A program made the translations under genes and the position numbers. The notes beneath the pieces were generated by a model, which did not search any database, was not told where the DNA came from, and saw only the letters and a program-made list of their open reading frames with translations. DNA of 64,000 nucleotides from Achromobacter deleyi (GTDB taxonomy: Bacteria; Pseudomonadota; Gammaproteobacteria; Burkholderiales; Burkholderiaceae_B), in NCBI RefSeq assembly GCF_016127315.1, contig NZ_CP065997.1, positions 4,960,001 through 5,024,000 on the forward strand. Reading direction: 5' to 3'. Position 1 is the stretch's first letter; every line of letters starts with the position of its first letter. This document shows positions 43,879 to 53,623 of the stretch, piece by piece.

Positions 43879-46800
43879 ATGAGTCATTTTCTGGACCGGT
43901 TGAAGTTCATGTCGCGGGTGAAATCCACCTACGCGGACGGTCACGGCGAAGTGGTCAATGAAGACCGCAAGTGGGAAAACGCCTATCGCGCCCGCTGGCA
44001 GCACGACAAGGTGGTGCGCTCGACCCACGGGGTCAACTGCACCGGCTCGTGCTCGTGGAAGGTGTACGTCAAGAACGGCCTGATCACCTGGGAAACCCAG
44101 CAGACCGACTACCCGCGCACCCGTCCCGACCTGCCCAACCACGAGCCGCGCGGCTGTCCCCGTGGCGCGTCCTACAGCTGGTACGTCTATTCGGCGCAGC
44201 GCGTGAAGTACCCGATGATGCGCGGCCGCCTGATGGAAATGTGGCGCGAGGCGCGCAAGACCATGGACCCGATCGCGGCCTGGGAATGGATCAGCCAGGA
44301 CCCGGCGCGCGCCAGGCGCTACAAGTCGGTGCGCGGCCTGGGCGGCTTCGTGCGCACGGACTGGGACACGGCGATGGAAATGATCGCCGCCGCCAACGCC
44401 CTGACGATCAAGAAGTTCGGCCCCGACCGCGTCATCGGCTTTTCGCCGATTCCCGCCATGTCGATGGTCAGCTACGCCGCCGGCGCCCGCTACCTGAGCC
44501 TGCTGGGCGGCGCCTGCCTGAGCTTCTATGACTGGTATTGCGACCTGCCGCCGGCCAGCCCGCAGATCTGGGGCGAGCAGACCGACGTGCCGGAATCGGC
44601 CGACTGGTACAACTCGACCTACCTGATGGTATGGGGCTCGAACGTGCCGCAGACCCGCACCCCCGACGCCCACTTCTACACCGAGGTCCGCTACAAGGGC
44701 ACCAAGACGGTCGCCGTGTCCAGCGACTTCGGCGAAATGGTCAAGTTCGGCGACATCTGGCTGGCGCCCAAGCAGGGCACCGACGCCGCGCTGGCGATGG
44801 CCATGGGCCACGTGATCCTCAAGGAATTCCACCTGTCGGGCGCCTCCGCCTATTTCCGCGACTACGTGCGCCGCTACACCGACATGCCGATGCTGGTGCT
44901 GCTCAAGGAGCGCGATGGCTTTTATGCGCCCGACCACTTCCTGCGCGCCTCGCAGCTGGACGGCGCGCTGGGCGAACAGAACAACCCCGACTGGAAGACG
45001 CTGGTGTTCGACGAAACCAGCGGCGACCTGGTGGCCCCCAACGGCAGCATCGGCTTTCGCTGGGGCGAGGGCGCGGTCAATGGCGGCGAGAAGGTCGGCC
45101 GCTGGAACCTGGAAGCGCGCGACGGCGGCAGCGGCCGCGCGATCGAGCCGCGCCTGAGCCTGGTGGACGGCGCCGACGCCGTGGTCGGCGTGGGTTTCCC
45201 GTACTTCGGCGCCGAGCACGACGAACTGCTGGTGCGCAACGTGCCGGTGCGCCGCATCCGCCTGGCCGATGGCAGCGAGGCCCTGGCGGCCACGGTGTAC
45301 GACCTGCAGATGGCCAACTACGGCCTGGACCGCGGCCTGGGCGGCGGCAACGTGGCCACGTCCTATGACGACGACGTGCCCTACACCCCGGCCTGGCAGG
45401 AAAAGCACACCGGCGTGCCGCGTGCGCAGGTGATCCAGGTGGCGCGCGAGTTCGCGCAGAACGCCCACGATACCGAAGGCAAGTCGATGGTCATCGTCGG
45501 CGCCGGCCTGAACCACTGGTATCACATGGACATGATCTACCGCGGCATCATCAACATGCTGATGATGTGCGGCTGCGTCGGCAAGAGCGGCGGCGGCTGG
45601 GCCCACTACGTGGGCCAGGAAAAGCTGCGTCCGCAGTTCGGCTGGGCGCCGCTGGCGTTCGCCTCCGACTGGGTCCGTCCGCCGCGCCAGATGAACGGCA
45701 CCTCGTTCTTCTACGCTCACACCAGCCAGTGGCGCCATGAAAAGCTGAACGTGCAGGAAGTGCTGGGCCCGACCGCCGACCGCGGCCGCTACGGCGACCT
45801 CAGCATGATCGACCTGAACGCCCGCGCCGAGCGCATGGGCTGGCTGCCGTCGGCGCCGCAGCTGCGCACCAACCCGCTGGACCTGACCGCGCAGGCCGAG
45901 GCCGCCGGCAAGGACCCGGTGGCCCACGCCGTCGAGCAGCTCAAGTCCGGCGAACTGCGCATGTCCTGCGAAGACCCGGACGATCCCGCCAACTTCCCGC
46001 GCAACATGTTCGTGTGGCGCTCCAACATCCTGGGCTCCAGCGGCAAGGGCCATGAGTACTTCCTGAAGTACCTGCTGGGCACGCAGAACGCCGTGTTCGG
46101 CGACGAGGCCGACGCCATCAAGCCGGTCGAGGTCACCTACCAGGAAGACGCGGCCGAGGGCAAGCTCGACCTGCTGACGGTGCTGGACTTCCGCATGAGC
46201 ACCACCTGCCTGTACGGCGACATCGTGCTGCCGACGGCCACCTGGTACGAGAAGGACGACCTCAACACGTCCGACATGCACCCCTTCATCCACCCGTTGA
46301 GCGAGGCCGTGCAGCCGCTCTGGGAAAGCAAGACCGACTGGGAGATCTACAAGCTGCTGGCCAGGAAGTTCAGCGAGATCGGCGGCCCGTACCTGGGCAA
46401 GCGCCGCGACCTGGTGCTGACGCCGCTGATGCACGACACCCCCGGGGAACTGGGCCAGGCCTTCGAACCCAAGGACTGGAAGCTGGGCGAGTGCGACCTG
46501 GTGCCGGGCAAGACCGCGCCTAACATGACCGTGGTCGAGCGCGACTACAACGACATCTACCGCAAGTTCACCTCGGTGGGTCCGCTGCTGGACAAGCTGG
46601 GCAACGGCGGCAAGGGCATCAACTGGAACACCGAGCATGAAGTGGGCGAACTGGCCGGCATCAACGAGCGCGTGGACGAACCCGGCGTGAGCCAGGGCCG
46701 GCCGCGGCTGGACACCGCCATCGACGCCGCCGAAATGATCCTGACCTTCGCGCCCGAGACCAATGGCCACGTGTCGGTCAAGGCCTGGGAAGCGCTGGGC

Positions 46801-47634
46801 AAGATCACCGGCCGCGACCACACCCACCTGGCGGTCGGCCGCGAGCACGACAAGATCCGCTTTCGCGACATCCAGGCGCAGCCGCGCAAGATCATCTCGG
46901 CGCCAACCTGGTCGGGCCTGGAAAGCGAAGAGGTCAGCTACAACGCCGGCTACACCAACGTGCACGAACTGATCCCATGGCGCACCCTGACCGGCCGCCA
47001 GCAGTTCTACCAGGACCACCGCTGGATGCTGGACTTCGGCGAGGGTTCGTGCGTCTACAAGCCGGCGATCGACACCAAGACCGTCGCCCCGATGCTGGGC
47101 CGCTATCCGAACGGTGAAAAGGAGCTGGTGCTGAACTGGCTGACGCCGCACCAGAAGTGGGGCATCCACAGCACCTATTCCGACAACCTGCGCATGCTGA
47201 CCCTGAGCCGCGGCGGTCCCCACGTGTGGATCTCCGAGACCGAGGCCAAGCAGGCCGGGCTGGTCGACAACGACTGGGTCGAGGTCTTCAACGTCAACGG
47301 CACGCTGACCGCGCGGGTGGTGGTGAGCCAGCGCGTGCCGGCCGGCATGTGCCTGATGTACCACGCCCAGGAAAAGATCGTGAACGTGCCGGGCGCGGAG
47401 ACCAGCGGCAAGCGCGGCGGCATCCACAACTCGGTGACGCGCACCGTGCTCAAGCCGACCCACATGATCGGCGGCTACGCGCAGCAGGCCTACGGCTTCA
47501 ACTACTACGGCACCGTGGGCGCCAACCGCGACGAATTCGTGGTGCTGCGCAAGATGAAGAAGGTGGACTGGCTGGAAGGCCCGCTGGTCGAAGACCCCGC
47601 CGTCCAAACGCAACAGGAAGAGAAGCAATCATGA
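43879..47634 (+). CDS. narG: Respiratory nitrate reductase alpha subunit (molybdenum catalytic subunit)
   Basis: 1251 aa, usual length. HGVNCTGSCSW near residue 50 gives the His/Cys ligands of the FS0 cluster; YDWYCDLPPASPQIWGEQTD contains the aspartate that ligates molybdenum. Reduces nitrate to nitrite with bis-MGD, on the cytoplasmic face, fed by NarH and NarI. GGAG lies eight bases before ATG. Stop overlaps narH start by 4 bp. It heads an operon through narI, ppiC, moaA and beyond. Confidence 0.97.
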   Translation: MSHFLDRLKFMSRVKSTYADGHGEVVNEDRKWENAYRARWQHDKVVRSTHGVNCTGSCSWKVYVKNGLITWETQQTDYPRTRPDLPNHEPRGCPRGASYSWYVYSAQRVKYPMMRGRLMEMWREARKTMDPIAAWEWISQDPARARRYKSVRGLGGFVRTDWDTAMEMIAAANALTIKKFGPDRVIGFSPIPAMSMVSYAAGARYLSLLGGACLSFYDWYCDLPPASPQIWGEQTDVPESADWYNSTYLMVWGSNVPQTRTPDAHFYTEVRYKGTKTVAVSSDFGEMVKFGDIWLAPKQGTDAALAMAMGHVILKEFHLSGASAYFRDYVRRYTDMPMLVLLKERDGFYAPDHFLRASQLDGALGEQNNPDWKTLVFDETSGDLVAPNGSIGFRWGEGAVNGGEKVGRWNLEARDGGSGRAIEPRLSLVDGADAVVGVGFPYFGAEHDELLVRNVPVRRIRLADGSEALAATVYDLQMANYGLDRGLGGGNVATSYDDDVPYTPAWQEKHTGVPRAQVIQVAREFAQNAHDTEGKSMVIVGAGLNHWYHMDMIYRGIINMLMMCGCVGKSGGGWAHYVGQEKLRPQFGWAPLAFASDWVRPPRQMNGTSFFYAHTSQWRHEKLNVQEVLGPTADRGRYGDLSMIDLNARAERMGWLPSAPQLRTNPLDLTAQAEAAGKDPVAHAVEQLKSGELRMSCEDPDDPANFPRNMFVWRSNILGSSGKGHEYFLKYLLGTQNAVFGDEADAIKPVEVTYQEDAAEGKLDLLTVLDFRMSTTCLYGDIVLPTATWYEKDDLNTSDMHPFIHPLSEAVQPLWESKTDWEIYKLLARKFSEIGGPYLGKRRDLVLTPLMHDTPGELGQAFEPKDWKLGECDLVPGKTAPNMTVVERDYNDIYRKFTSVGPLLDKLGNGGKGINWNTEHEVGELAGINERVDEPGVSQGRPRLDTAIDAAEMILTFAPETNGHVSVKAWEALGKITGRDHTHLAVGREHDKIRFRDIQAQPRKIISAPTWSGLESEEVSYNAGYTNVHELIPWRTLTGRQQFYQDHRWMLDFGEGSCVYKPAIDTKTVAPMLGRYPNGEKELVLNWLTPHQKWGIHSTYSDNLRMLTLSRGGPHVWISETEAKQAGLVDNDWVEVFNVNGTLTARVVVSQRVPAGMCLMYHAQEKIVNVPGAETSGKRGGIHNSVTRTVLKPTHMIGGYAQQAYGFNYYGTVGANRDEFVVLRKMKKVDWLEGPLVEDPAVQTQQEEKQS

Positions 47635-49193
47635 GGATACGCGCCCAAATCGGCATGGTGCTGAATCTGGACAAGTGCATCGGCTGCCACACTTGCTCGG
47701 TCACCTGCAAGAACGTCTGGACCAGCCGCGACGGCGTCGAGTACGCCTGGTTCAACAACGTCGAGACCAAGCCCGGCATCGGCTATCCCAAGGAATGGGA
47801 GAACCAGGAAAAGTGGAAGGGCGGCTGGCGCCGCACGGCGGCGGGCAAGCTGGAACCGCGCCAGGGCGGCAAGCTGCGCATCCTGGCCAACCTGTTCGCC
47901 AACCCGAACCTGCCGCAGATCGACGACTACTACGAGCCGTTCACCTTCGACTACGAGCACCTGAAGAACGCGCCGCTGTCGCAGACGCCGCCCACGGCGC
48001 GCCCGGTGTCGGTGCTGACCGGCAAGAAGATGGACAAGATCGTCTGGGGCCCGAACTGGGAAGACGACCTGGGCGGCGAATTCGCCGCGCGCAGCCGCGA
48101 CGCCCTGTTCGAAGGCGTGCAGAAAGAGATGTACTCGACCTTCGAGAACACCTTCATGATGTACCTGCCGCGCCTGTGCGAACACTGCCTGAACCCGGCC
48201 TGTGTCGCCAGCTGCCCGTCGGGCTCGATCTACAAGCGCGAGGATGACGGCATCGTGCTGGTCGACCAGGACAAGTGCCGCGGCTGGCGCATGTGCATCT
48301 CGGGCTGCCCGTACAAGAAGATCTACTACAACTGGCACAGCGGCAAGGCCGAGAAGTGCACCTTCTGCTACCCGCGCATCGAGGCCGGCCAGCCGACCGT
48401 GTGCTCGGAAACCTGCGTGGGCCGCATCCGCTACCTGGGCGTCATGCTGTACGACGCCGACCAGATCGAACGCGCCGCCGCCGTGGGCAACGAGCAGGAC
48501 CTGTACGAGTCGCAGCTGGACCTGTTCCTGGATCCGCATTCGCCCGAGGTGATCGCCGCCGCGCGCGAGCAGGGCATCCCGGAATCGTGGCTGGAAGCCG
48601 CGCGCCAGTCGCCGGTCTACAAGATGGCGGTGGAGTGGCGCGTCGCCTTCCCGCTGCATCCGGAGTACCGCACGCTGCCGATGGTCTGGTACATCCCGCC
48701 GCTGTCGCCGATCCAGACCGCGGCCGAGGCGGGCAAGATGCCGCAGCGCACGCTGGGCAAGAGCGCCATGATCCCGGACGTGGCCAGCCTGCGCATCCCG
48801 GTGCGCTACCTGGCCAACCTGCTGACCGCGGGCAAGGAAGCCCCGGTGCTGCAGGCGCTCGAACGGATGCTGGCGATGCGCGCCTACAAGCGTTCCGAGA
48901 CCGTGCACGGCGAGCACGACACGGCCCTGCTGGAGCAGGTCGGCCTGTCGGAGGAAACCGTGCAGGACATGTACCGCATCATGGCCATCGCCAACTACGA
49001 GGACCGCTTCGTGGTGCCCAGCAGCCACAAGGAAATCGTCGAGGACAGCTTCAACGAGAAGGGCAGCTGCGGCTTCACCTTCGGCAACGGCTGCTCGGGC
49101 GGCGTCTCGGAAGGCACGCTGTTCGGCCGCAAGCCGCAGGGCAGCGAGATCTTCATCGAGATGCCGAAGTCGCGCAAGAAGGCCACGGCCTGA
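47631..49193 (+). CDS. narH: Respiratory nitrate reductase beta subunit (iron-sulfur)
   Basis: 520 aa. Four cysteine groups are visible: CIGCHTCSVTCKNVW near residue 16, CEHCLNPACVASCPSG, CRGWRMCISGCPYKK and CTFCYPR...CSETCVGR. The tryptophan in CRGW replaces a cysteine, giving the [3Fe-4S] centre as in other NarH. Carries electrons from NarI to NarG. Start ATG 47631 overlaps the narG stop. Confidence 0.97.
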   Translation: MRIRAQIGMVLNLDKCIGCHTCSVTCKNVWTSRDGVEYAWFNNVETKPGIGYPKEWENQEKWKGGWRRTAAGKLEPRQGGKLRILANLFANPNLPQIDDYYEPFTFDYEHLKNAPLSQTPPTARPVSVLTGKKMDKIVWGPNWEDDLGGEFAARSRDALFEGVQKEMYSTFENTFMMYLPRLCEHCLNPACVASCPSGSIYKREDDGIVLVDQDKCRGWRMCISGCPYKKIYYNWHSGKAEKCTFCYPRIEAGQPTVCSETCVGRIRYLGVMLYDADQIERAAAVGNEQDLYESQLDLFLDPHSPEVIAAAREQGIPESWLEAARQSPVYKMAVEWRVAFPLHPEYRTLPMVWYIPPLSPIQTAAEAGKMPQRTLGKSAMIPDVASLRIPVRYLANLLTAGKEAPVLQALERMLAMRAYKRSETVHGEHDTALLEQVGLSEETVQDMYRIMAIANYEDRFVVPSSHKEIVEDSFNEKGSCGFTFGNGCSGGVSEGTLFGRKPQGSEIFIEMPKSRKKATA

Positions 49194-49207
49194 GACGGGA
49201 GAACACC

Positions 49208-49855
49208 ATGAGCCTTTATCGCCTGCTTTCCGCGCTGCTCTGCTACCCCGAACAGGAGCTGCTCGACGCCCTGACCGAGGTCGAGAGCGCGCTGGCCGCC
49301 TATCCGGAGGCCGAGGAGACCCTGCAACCGCTGATCGGTTACCTGGCCAGCCAGGACCTGATTCCGTTGCAGGAGAACTACGTCGCCACCTTCGACCGCA
49401 ACCGCGCCCATTCTCTGCACCTGTTCGAGCACGTGCACGGCGAAAGCCGCGACCGTGGCCAGGCCATGGTCGACCTGCTCGAGACCTACCGCCAGCACGG
49501 CTTCGAGCCGGTGGTGTCGGAACTGCCGGACCACGTGCCGCTGTTCCTGGAGTTCCTGGGCGTGATCGACCCGGCCGTGGCGCAGGACCTGCTGGACGAC
49601 GCCATCCACGTGCTGGCCGCCATCGGCGCGCGCCTGGCGCGCAACGAAAGCCCGTACGCCAGCGTCTTCGTCGTGCTGCGCGGCCTGTCGCGGGTCACGC
49701 CGCGCGAACAGACCGCGCCGCCGGTGCGCGACATGGACGAAGCCATGGAGACCTTCGGCACCGGCGCCGACGGCGTCGAGCCGCTGCTGCGCCCGTTCTC
49801 GGGCGACGGCGCGCAAGCCGTGCGCTTCTATCCCCGCGCGCCGGCGACCCGCTAA
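49208..49855 (+). CDS. narJ: Nitrate reductase assembly chaperone
   Basis: 215 aa, all-helical NarJ/TorD-family chaperone (FDRNRAHSLHLFEHVHGESRDRGQAMVDLL is the family signature). It inserts cofactors into NarGH before membrane docking. GACGGGAGAACACC precedes the ATG, 14 bp after narH. Confidence 0.95.
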   Translation: MSLYRLLSALLCYPEQELLDALTEVESALAAYPEAEETLQPLIGYLASQDLIPLQENYVATFDRNRAHSLHLFEHVHGESRDRGQAMVDLLETYRQHGFEPVVSELPDHVPLFLEFLGVIDPAVAQDLLDDAIHVLAAIGARLARNESPYASVFVVLRGLSRVTPREQTAPPVRDMDEAMETFGTGADGVEPLLRPFSGDGAQAVRFYPRAPATR

Positions 49856-49872
49856 TTTCCAGGACACGCATC

Positions 49873-50556
49873 ATGAATTCCCTGAACCAGTTCTTCTTCG
49901 GCATCTATCCCTACATCGCCCTGACGGTGTTCCTGCTGGGCAGCCTGGCGCGCTTCGAGCGCGAGCAGTACACCTGGAAGACCGACAGCTCGCAGCTGCT
50001 GCACCGCGGCCAGCTGCGGCTGGGCAATATCCTGTTCCACGTCGGCATCCTGGGGCTGTTCTTCGGCCACCTGGTCGGCCTTTTGACCCCGGTGGTGGTG
50101 TGGGACACGCTGGGCGTATCGCACACGCTCAAGCAGACGGTGGCCATGGTGGCCGGCGGCGTCATGGGCGGGCTGTGCCTGATCGGCCTCCTGATCCTGA
50201 TCCACCGCCGCCTGAGCGACCCGCGCATCCGCAAGACCACCCGGCCCGGCGACAAGCTGTTGCTGCTGTGGATCCTGGTGACGCTGCTGCTGGGCCTGTC
50301 CACCATCGCGCTGTCGGCCGGCCACATGGACGGCGAGATGATGGTGCGCCTGATGCACTGGGCGCAGCACATCGTCACCTTCCGCAGTGGCGCCGCCGAC
50401 TTCGTGGCCGAGGTGCCGCCGTTGTTCAAGGCGCACCTGTTCATGGGCCTCACCCTGTTCGTGATCTTCCCGTTCACGCGCCTGGTGCACGTCTGGAGCG
50501 GCTTCGCCTCGGTCGGCTACCTGGGCCGCGCCTGGCAACTGGTGCGTCCGCGCTGA
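49873..50556 (+). CDS. narI: Respiratory nitrate reductase gamma subunit (cytochrome b)
   Basis: 227 aa, five membrane helices. Histidines in ILFHVGILGLFFGHLVG (helix 2) and in ...KAHLFMGLTLFVIFPFTRLVHVW (helix 5) are the two heme b ligand pairs. Oxidises ubiquinol at the periplasmic side and passes electrons to NarH. The ubiUVT genes nearby can make that quinol without oxygen. Confidence 0.96.
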   Translation: MNSLNQFFFGIYPYIALTVFLLGSLARFEREQYTWKTDSSQLLHRGQLRLGNILFHVGILGLFFGHLVGLLTPVVVWDTLGVSHTLKQTVAMVAGGVMGGLCLIGLLILIHRRLSDPRIRKTTRPGDKLLLLWILVTLLLGLSTIALSAGHMDGEMMVRLMHWAQHIVTFRSGAADFVAEVPPLFKAHLFMGLTLFVIFPFTRLVHVWSGFASVGYLGRAWQLVRPR

Positions 50557-50573
50557 GCGACAAGGAGGCCGAC

Positions 50574-51332
50574 ATGCCTGTGACCATCAACGGCGTCGAA
50601 CTGACCGACGCGGATATGGAACAAGAACTGCCGCTGCACGCGGACGCGCCCAACCCGATGCGCGCCGCCACCACGGCGCTGGTGCTGCGGCGGGTGCTGC
50701 TGGACGAGGCGGCAAGGCAGGGGCTGGACCCCGCCTCGGAAGACGACGCCATCGGCGCCTTGCTGGCGCGCCACGCGCCGGCGCCCGAGGCCGACGAGGC
50801 GGCCTGCCGGCGCTACTACCAGGCCAATCCGCAGCGCTTCATCGTGGGCGAGCTGATCGAGGCCGACCACATCCTGTTCCAGGTCACCCCCGGGGTGAAC
50901 CTGGACATGCTGCGGGCCCACGCCAGCGCCGTGCTGGCCGACCTGCTGGCCGATCCTTCCACCTTCGCCGAAGTGGCGCGGCGGCAGTCGAACTGTCCGT
51001 CCGCGGCGGTCGGCGGTAACCTGGGACAGCTGGGGCGCGGCGACACGGTGCCCGAATTCGAGAAGGCCGTGTTCGCCTTGCCGGCCGGCGGCCTGCTGCC
51101 GCAGGTGCTGGAGACCCGCCACGGGCTGCACATCGTGCGGGTGACGCGGCGCATCGAAGGACGGCTGCTGCCGTTCGAGCAGGTGCATGAATCGATCGCC
51201 TCGGCCCTGACCGCCGCCAGCCGCGACACCGCCTGGCGCCAGTACGCCAGGCTGCTGGTGGAACGCGCCGACGTGCGCGGCATCGACCTGGGCGGCGCCG
51301 AGGACGACCGGGTGTTCGGGAGCCCGTCATGA
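50574..51332 (+). CDS. PpiC-type peptidyl-prolyl isomerase of the nar operon
   Basis: 252 aa. A parvulin domain (about 100-195: EADHILFQVT..., FAEVARRQSNCPSAAVGGNLGQLGRGDTVPEFEKAVF, GLHIVRVTRR) follows an N-terminal helical part; there is no signal peptide, so it acts in the cytoplasm. AAGGAGG lies close to the ATG. A parvulin gene in this position, after narI and before moaA, is known in Pseudomonas aeruginosa, and presumably helps nitrate reductase folding. Confidence 0.92.
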   Translation: MPVTINGVELTDADMEQELPLHADAPNPMRAATTALVLRRVLLDEAARQGLDPASEDDAIGALLARHAPAPEADEAACRRYYQANPQRFIVGELIEADHILFQVTPGVNLDMLRAHASAVLADLLADPSTFAEVARRQSNCPSAAVGGNLGQLGRGDTVPEFEKAVFALPAGGLLPQVLETRHGLHIVRVTRRIEGRLLPFEQVHESIASALTAASRDTAWRQYARLLVERADVRGIDLGGAEDDRVFGSPS

Positions 51333-52375
51333 CGCCCGCTCCCGCCCTGGCGGTGGCGCCGGCGGCTTCGGTTGCCACCCTCGCGCCCGCCGCGCCGCGG
51401 GGGCTGGTCGACGGTTTCGGCCGCCGCATCGACTACCTGCGCGTCTCGGTCACCGACCGCTGTGACCTGCGCTGCGGCTACTGCATGCCCAAGGGCTTCA
51501 AGGGTTTCGAGGAGCCCGCCAACTGGTTGCGCCACGACGAAATGGCGCGCCTGGTGGATCTGTTCGCCGGCCTGGGCGTGCGCCGCGTGCGCCTGACCGG
51601 CGGCGAACCGCTGCTGCGCCGGGGCGTGACGGACCTGGCGGCCACCATCGCCGCGTTGCCGGGGGTGGACGACCTGTCGCTGTCGACCAACGGCACCCAG
51701 CTGGCGCGCCATGCGGCCGCATTGCGCGCGGCGGGCGTGGATCGCCTGAATATCAGCCTGGACACGCTGGACGCGGCCGAGTTCGGCCGCATCACCGGCC
51801 GCGACTGCCTCGACGCGGTGCTGGCGGGGCTGCGCGCCGCGCGCGACGCGGGCTTCGCGCCGATCAAGCTCAACAGCGTGGTGCACGCCGCCACGCCCGA
51901 AGCCGACGTGCGCAGGCTGCTGGACTACGCCGTGGCGCAGGGCTTCATCCTGCGCCTGATCGAGCCGATGCCGGTGGGCGATTGCGGCCGCCGCTACGCC
52001 CATGCCGACCTGGGCGCGCTGGGCGCGCGGCTCGCGGCCGACGCCGGCCTGGTGCCGGCGCTGGCGGGGCAGGGCGCGGGCCCGGCGCGCTACTGGAGCG
52101 CCGGCGGCGGCGCCCCGGTGCTGGGCGTCATCACCCCCATGTCGCGCCATTTCTGCGCCGCCTGCAACCGCGTGCGGCTGGGGGTGGACGGCACGCTCTA
52201 CCTGTGCCTGGGCCAGGAAGACCAGGTGCCGCTGGGCCGGCTGCTGCGCGACGGCGCCAGCGACGCCGAGCTGGAACAGGCGATCCGGGCCGGCATCGCC
52301 GCCAAGCCGGAACGCCACGAATTCACCACCCGGCCCGAGCGCATCGTGCGCTTCATGTCGCAGACCGGAGGCTGA
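51329..52375 (+). CDS. moaA: GTP 3',8-cyclase, molybdenum cofactor synthesis
   Basis: 348 aa. Radical SAM CxxxCxxC at Cys45, Cys49, Cys52 ([12 protein letters not shown]) and a C-terminal second cluster ([19 protein letters not shown]). An alanine-rich N-terminal stretch of about 25 residues is extra. Catalyses the first step of molybdopterin synthesis, here matched to demand from NarG. Overlaps the parvulin gene by 4 bp. The usual C-terminal Gly-Gly is present (QTGG). Confidence 0.96.
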   Translation: MTPAPALAVAPAASVATLAPAAPRGLVDGFGRRIDYLRVSVTDRCDLRCGYCMPKGFKGFEEPANWLRHDEMARLVDLFAGLGVRRVRLTGGEPLLRRGVTDLAATIAALPGVDDLSLSTNGTQLARHAAALRAAGVDRLNISLDTLDAAEFGRITGRDCLDAVLAGLRAARDAGFAPIKLNSVVHAATPEADVRRLLDYAVAQGFILRLIEPMPVGDCGRRYAHADLGALGARLAADAGLVPALAGQGAGPARYWSAGGGAPVLGVITPMSRHFCAACNRVRLGVDGTLYLCLGQEDQVPLGRLLRDGASDAELEQAIRAGIAAKPERHEFTTRPERIVRFMSQTGG

Positions 52376-52378
52376 ACC

Positions 52379-53038
52379 ATGCGCGACCTGGAACGGCTGG
52401 TGGACGGCTTTCAACGCTTCCAGCAGCAATACTACGAAGAGGCGCCGTCGCTCTACCGCAACCTGCGCGACGGCCAGCACCCCAGCACGCTGCTGGTGGG
52501 CTGCTGCGACTCGCGGGTCGATCCGGCCATGCTGCTGGGCTGCGATCCGGGCGACATCTTCACCGTGCGCAACGTCGCCAACCTGGTGCCGCCGCCAGAC
52601 CGCGACCAGGGCCATCACGGCGTGCTGGCCGCGATCCAGTTCGCGGTCGAGCAGCTCAAGGTCAGCCGCATCATCGTGCTGGGCCATGCCCAGTGCGGCG
52701 GCATCCGCGCGCTGATGGAACGGCCGGCACGCGGCGACGGCGAGCCGGATTACCTGAACCGCTGGATGGACATCGCCGAACCGGCGCGCCAGCGGGTGCT
52801 GAACCAGATGCCGGCGGCCTCCGCGGCCGAGCGCCGGCGGGCCTGCGAGCAGGCCTCGATCCTGATCTCGCTGCGCAACCTGGAGGCGTTGCCGTGCGTG
52901 CAGCGGCGCCTGCAGGCCGGCGACCTGACCCTGCACGGCTGGTATTTCGACCTGGTGGCGGGCGCTTTGCTGGCATACTCGGCGCGGGCGGACGCGTTCC
53001 TGCCCATCGTCTGTCCCTTGTTCACGGAGCCCGCATGA
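52379..53038 (+). CDS. Beta-class carbonic anhydrase
   Basis: 219 aa. Zinc ligands are seen in CCDSRVD (Cys42, Asp44-Arg46 pair) and LGHAQCGG (His103, Cys106). Interconverts CO2 and bicarbonate in the cytoplasm. It starts three bases after moaA and overlaps mobB by 4 bp, so it is clearly inside the nar/molybdenum-cofactor transcription unit, an uncommon place for this enzyme. Confidence 0.93.
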   Translation: MRDLERLVDGFQRFQQQYYEEAPSLYRNLRDGQHPSTLLVGCCDSRVDPAMLLGCDPGDIFTVRNVANLVPPPDRDQGHHGVLAAIQFAVEQLKVSRIIVLGHAQCGGIRALMERPARGDGEPDYLNRWMDIAEPARQRVLNQMPAASAAERRRACEQASILISLRNLEALPCVQRRLQAGDLTLHGWYFDLVAGALLAYSARADAFLPIVCPLFTEPA

Positions 53039-53532
53039 CCCCCGTTTTCGGCATCGCCGGCCGCTCAGGCAGCGGCAAGACCACCCTGATCGAGGCCATG
53101 CTGCCGCTGCTGGGCGCGCGCGGCCTGAAGGTCAGCGTCATCAAGCACAGCCACCACGACTTCGAAATGGAGCCGCCCGCCAAGGACAGCGCGCGCTTTC
53201 GCCAGGCCGGGGCGCAGGAGGTGATGGTGGCGTCGCCGTTCCGCTACGCCATCGTGCATGAGCTGCGCGGAGCGCCCGAGCCGTCGCTGGCCGAGCAGGT
53301 GGCCCGCCTGGCGCCGGCCGACCTGGTGCTGGTCGAGGGCTTCAAGCAGGCCGCCATCCCCCGCATCGAGGTCTACCGCCCGGCGCTGGGCAAGCCGCCG
53401 CTGCACGCCGAGGACGCCAGCTTCCTGGCCGTCGTGACCGACGCGGCGCTCGATACCGGCTTGCCCTGCCTGCCGTTGAACGACCCGGCGGCGGTGGCCG
53501 ATTTCATCGTCCGCGCGCTGGGGCGGGGCTGA
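53035..53532 (+). CDS. mobB: Molybdopterin-guanine dinucleotide biosynthesis adaptor
   Basis: 165 aa. P-loop [10 protein letters not shown] at residues 9-18, [25 protein letters not shown] and DLVLVEGFK are typical MobB motifs. A GTP-binding partner of MobA in forming the bis-MGD cofactor of NarG. Overlaps the carbonic anhydrase stop by 4 bp. Last gene of the nar operon before narX, which follows by 91 bp. Confidence 0.95.
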   Translation: MTPVFGIAGRSGSGKTTLIEAMLPLLGARGLKVSVIKHSHHDFEMEPPAKDSARFRQAGAQEVMVASPFRYAIVHELRGAPEPSLAEQVARLAPADLVLVEGFKQAAIPRIEVYRPALGKPPLHAEDASFLAVVTDAALDTGLPCLPLNDPAAVADFIVRALGRG

Positions 53533-53623
53533 GCGAAAGGACTACACTTGACCGGGTAGGCCGCGCCGCGCGCGGCCGTCCCCGGCCCAGCCGTCCCGCC
53601 CGTCCACCCGCAAGCCTTTCCTG

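Noticed and set aside
43684..47628. A 1314-codon open frame on the minus strand opposite narG
   Set aside because: It is a by-product of GC-rich third positions; the plus strand encodes a complete NarG with all cofactor ligands, and the antisense product is low-complexity (His/Gln/Ala/Val-rich).
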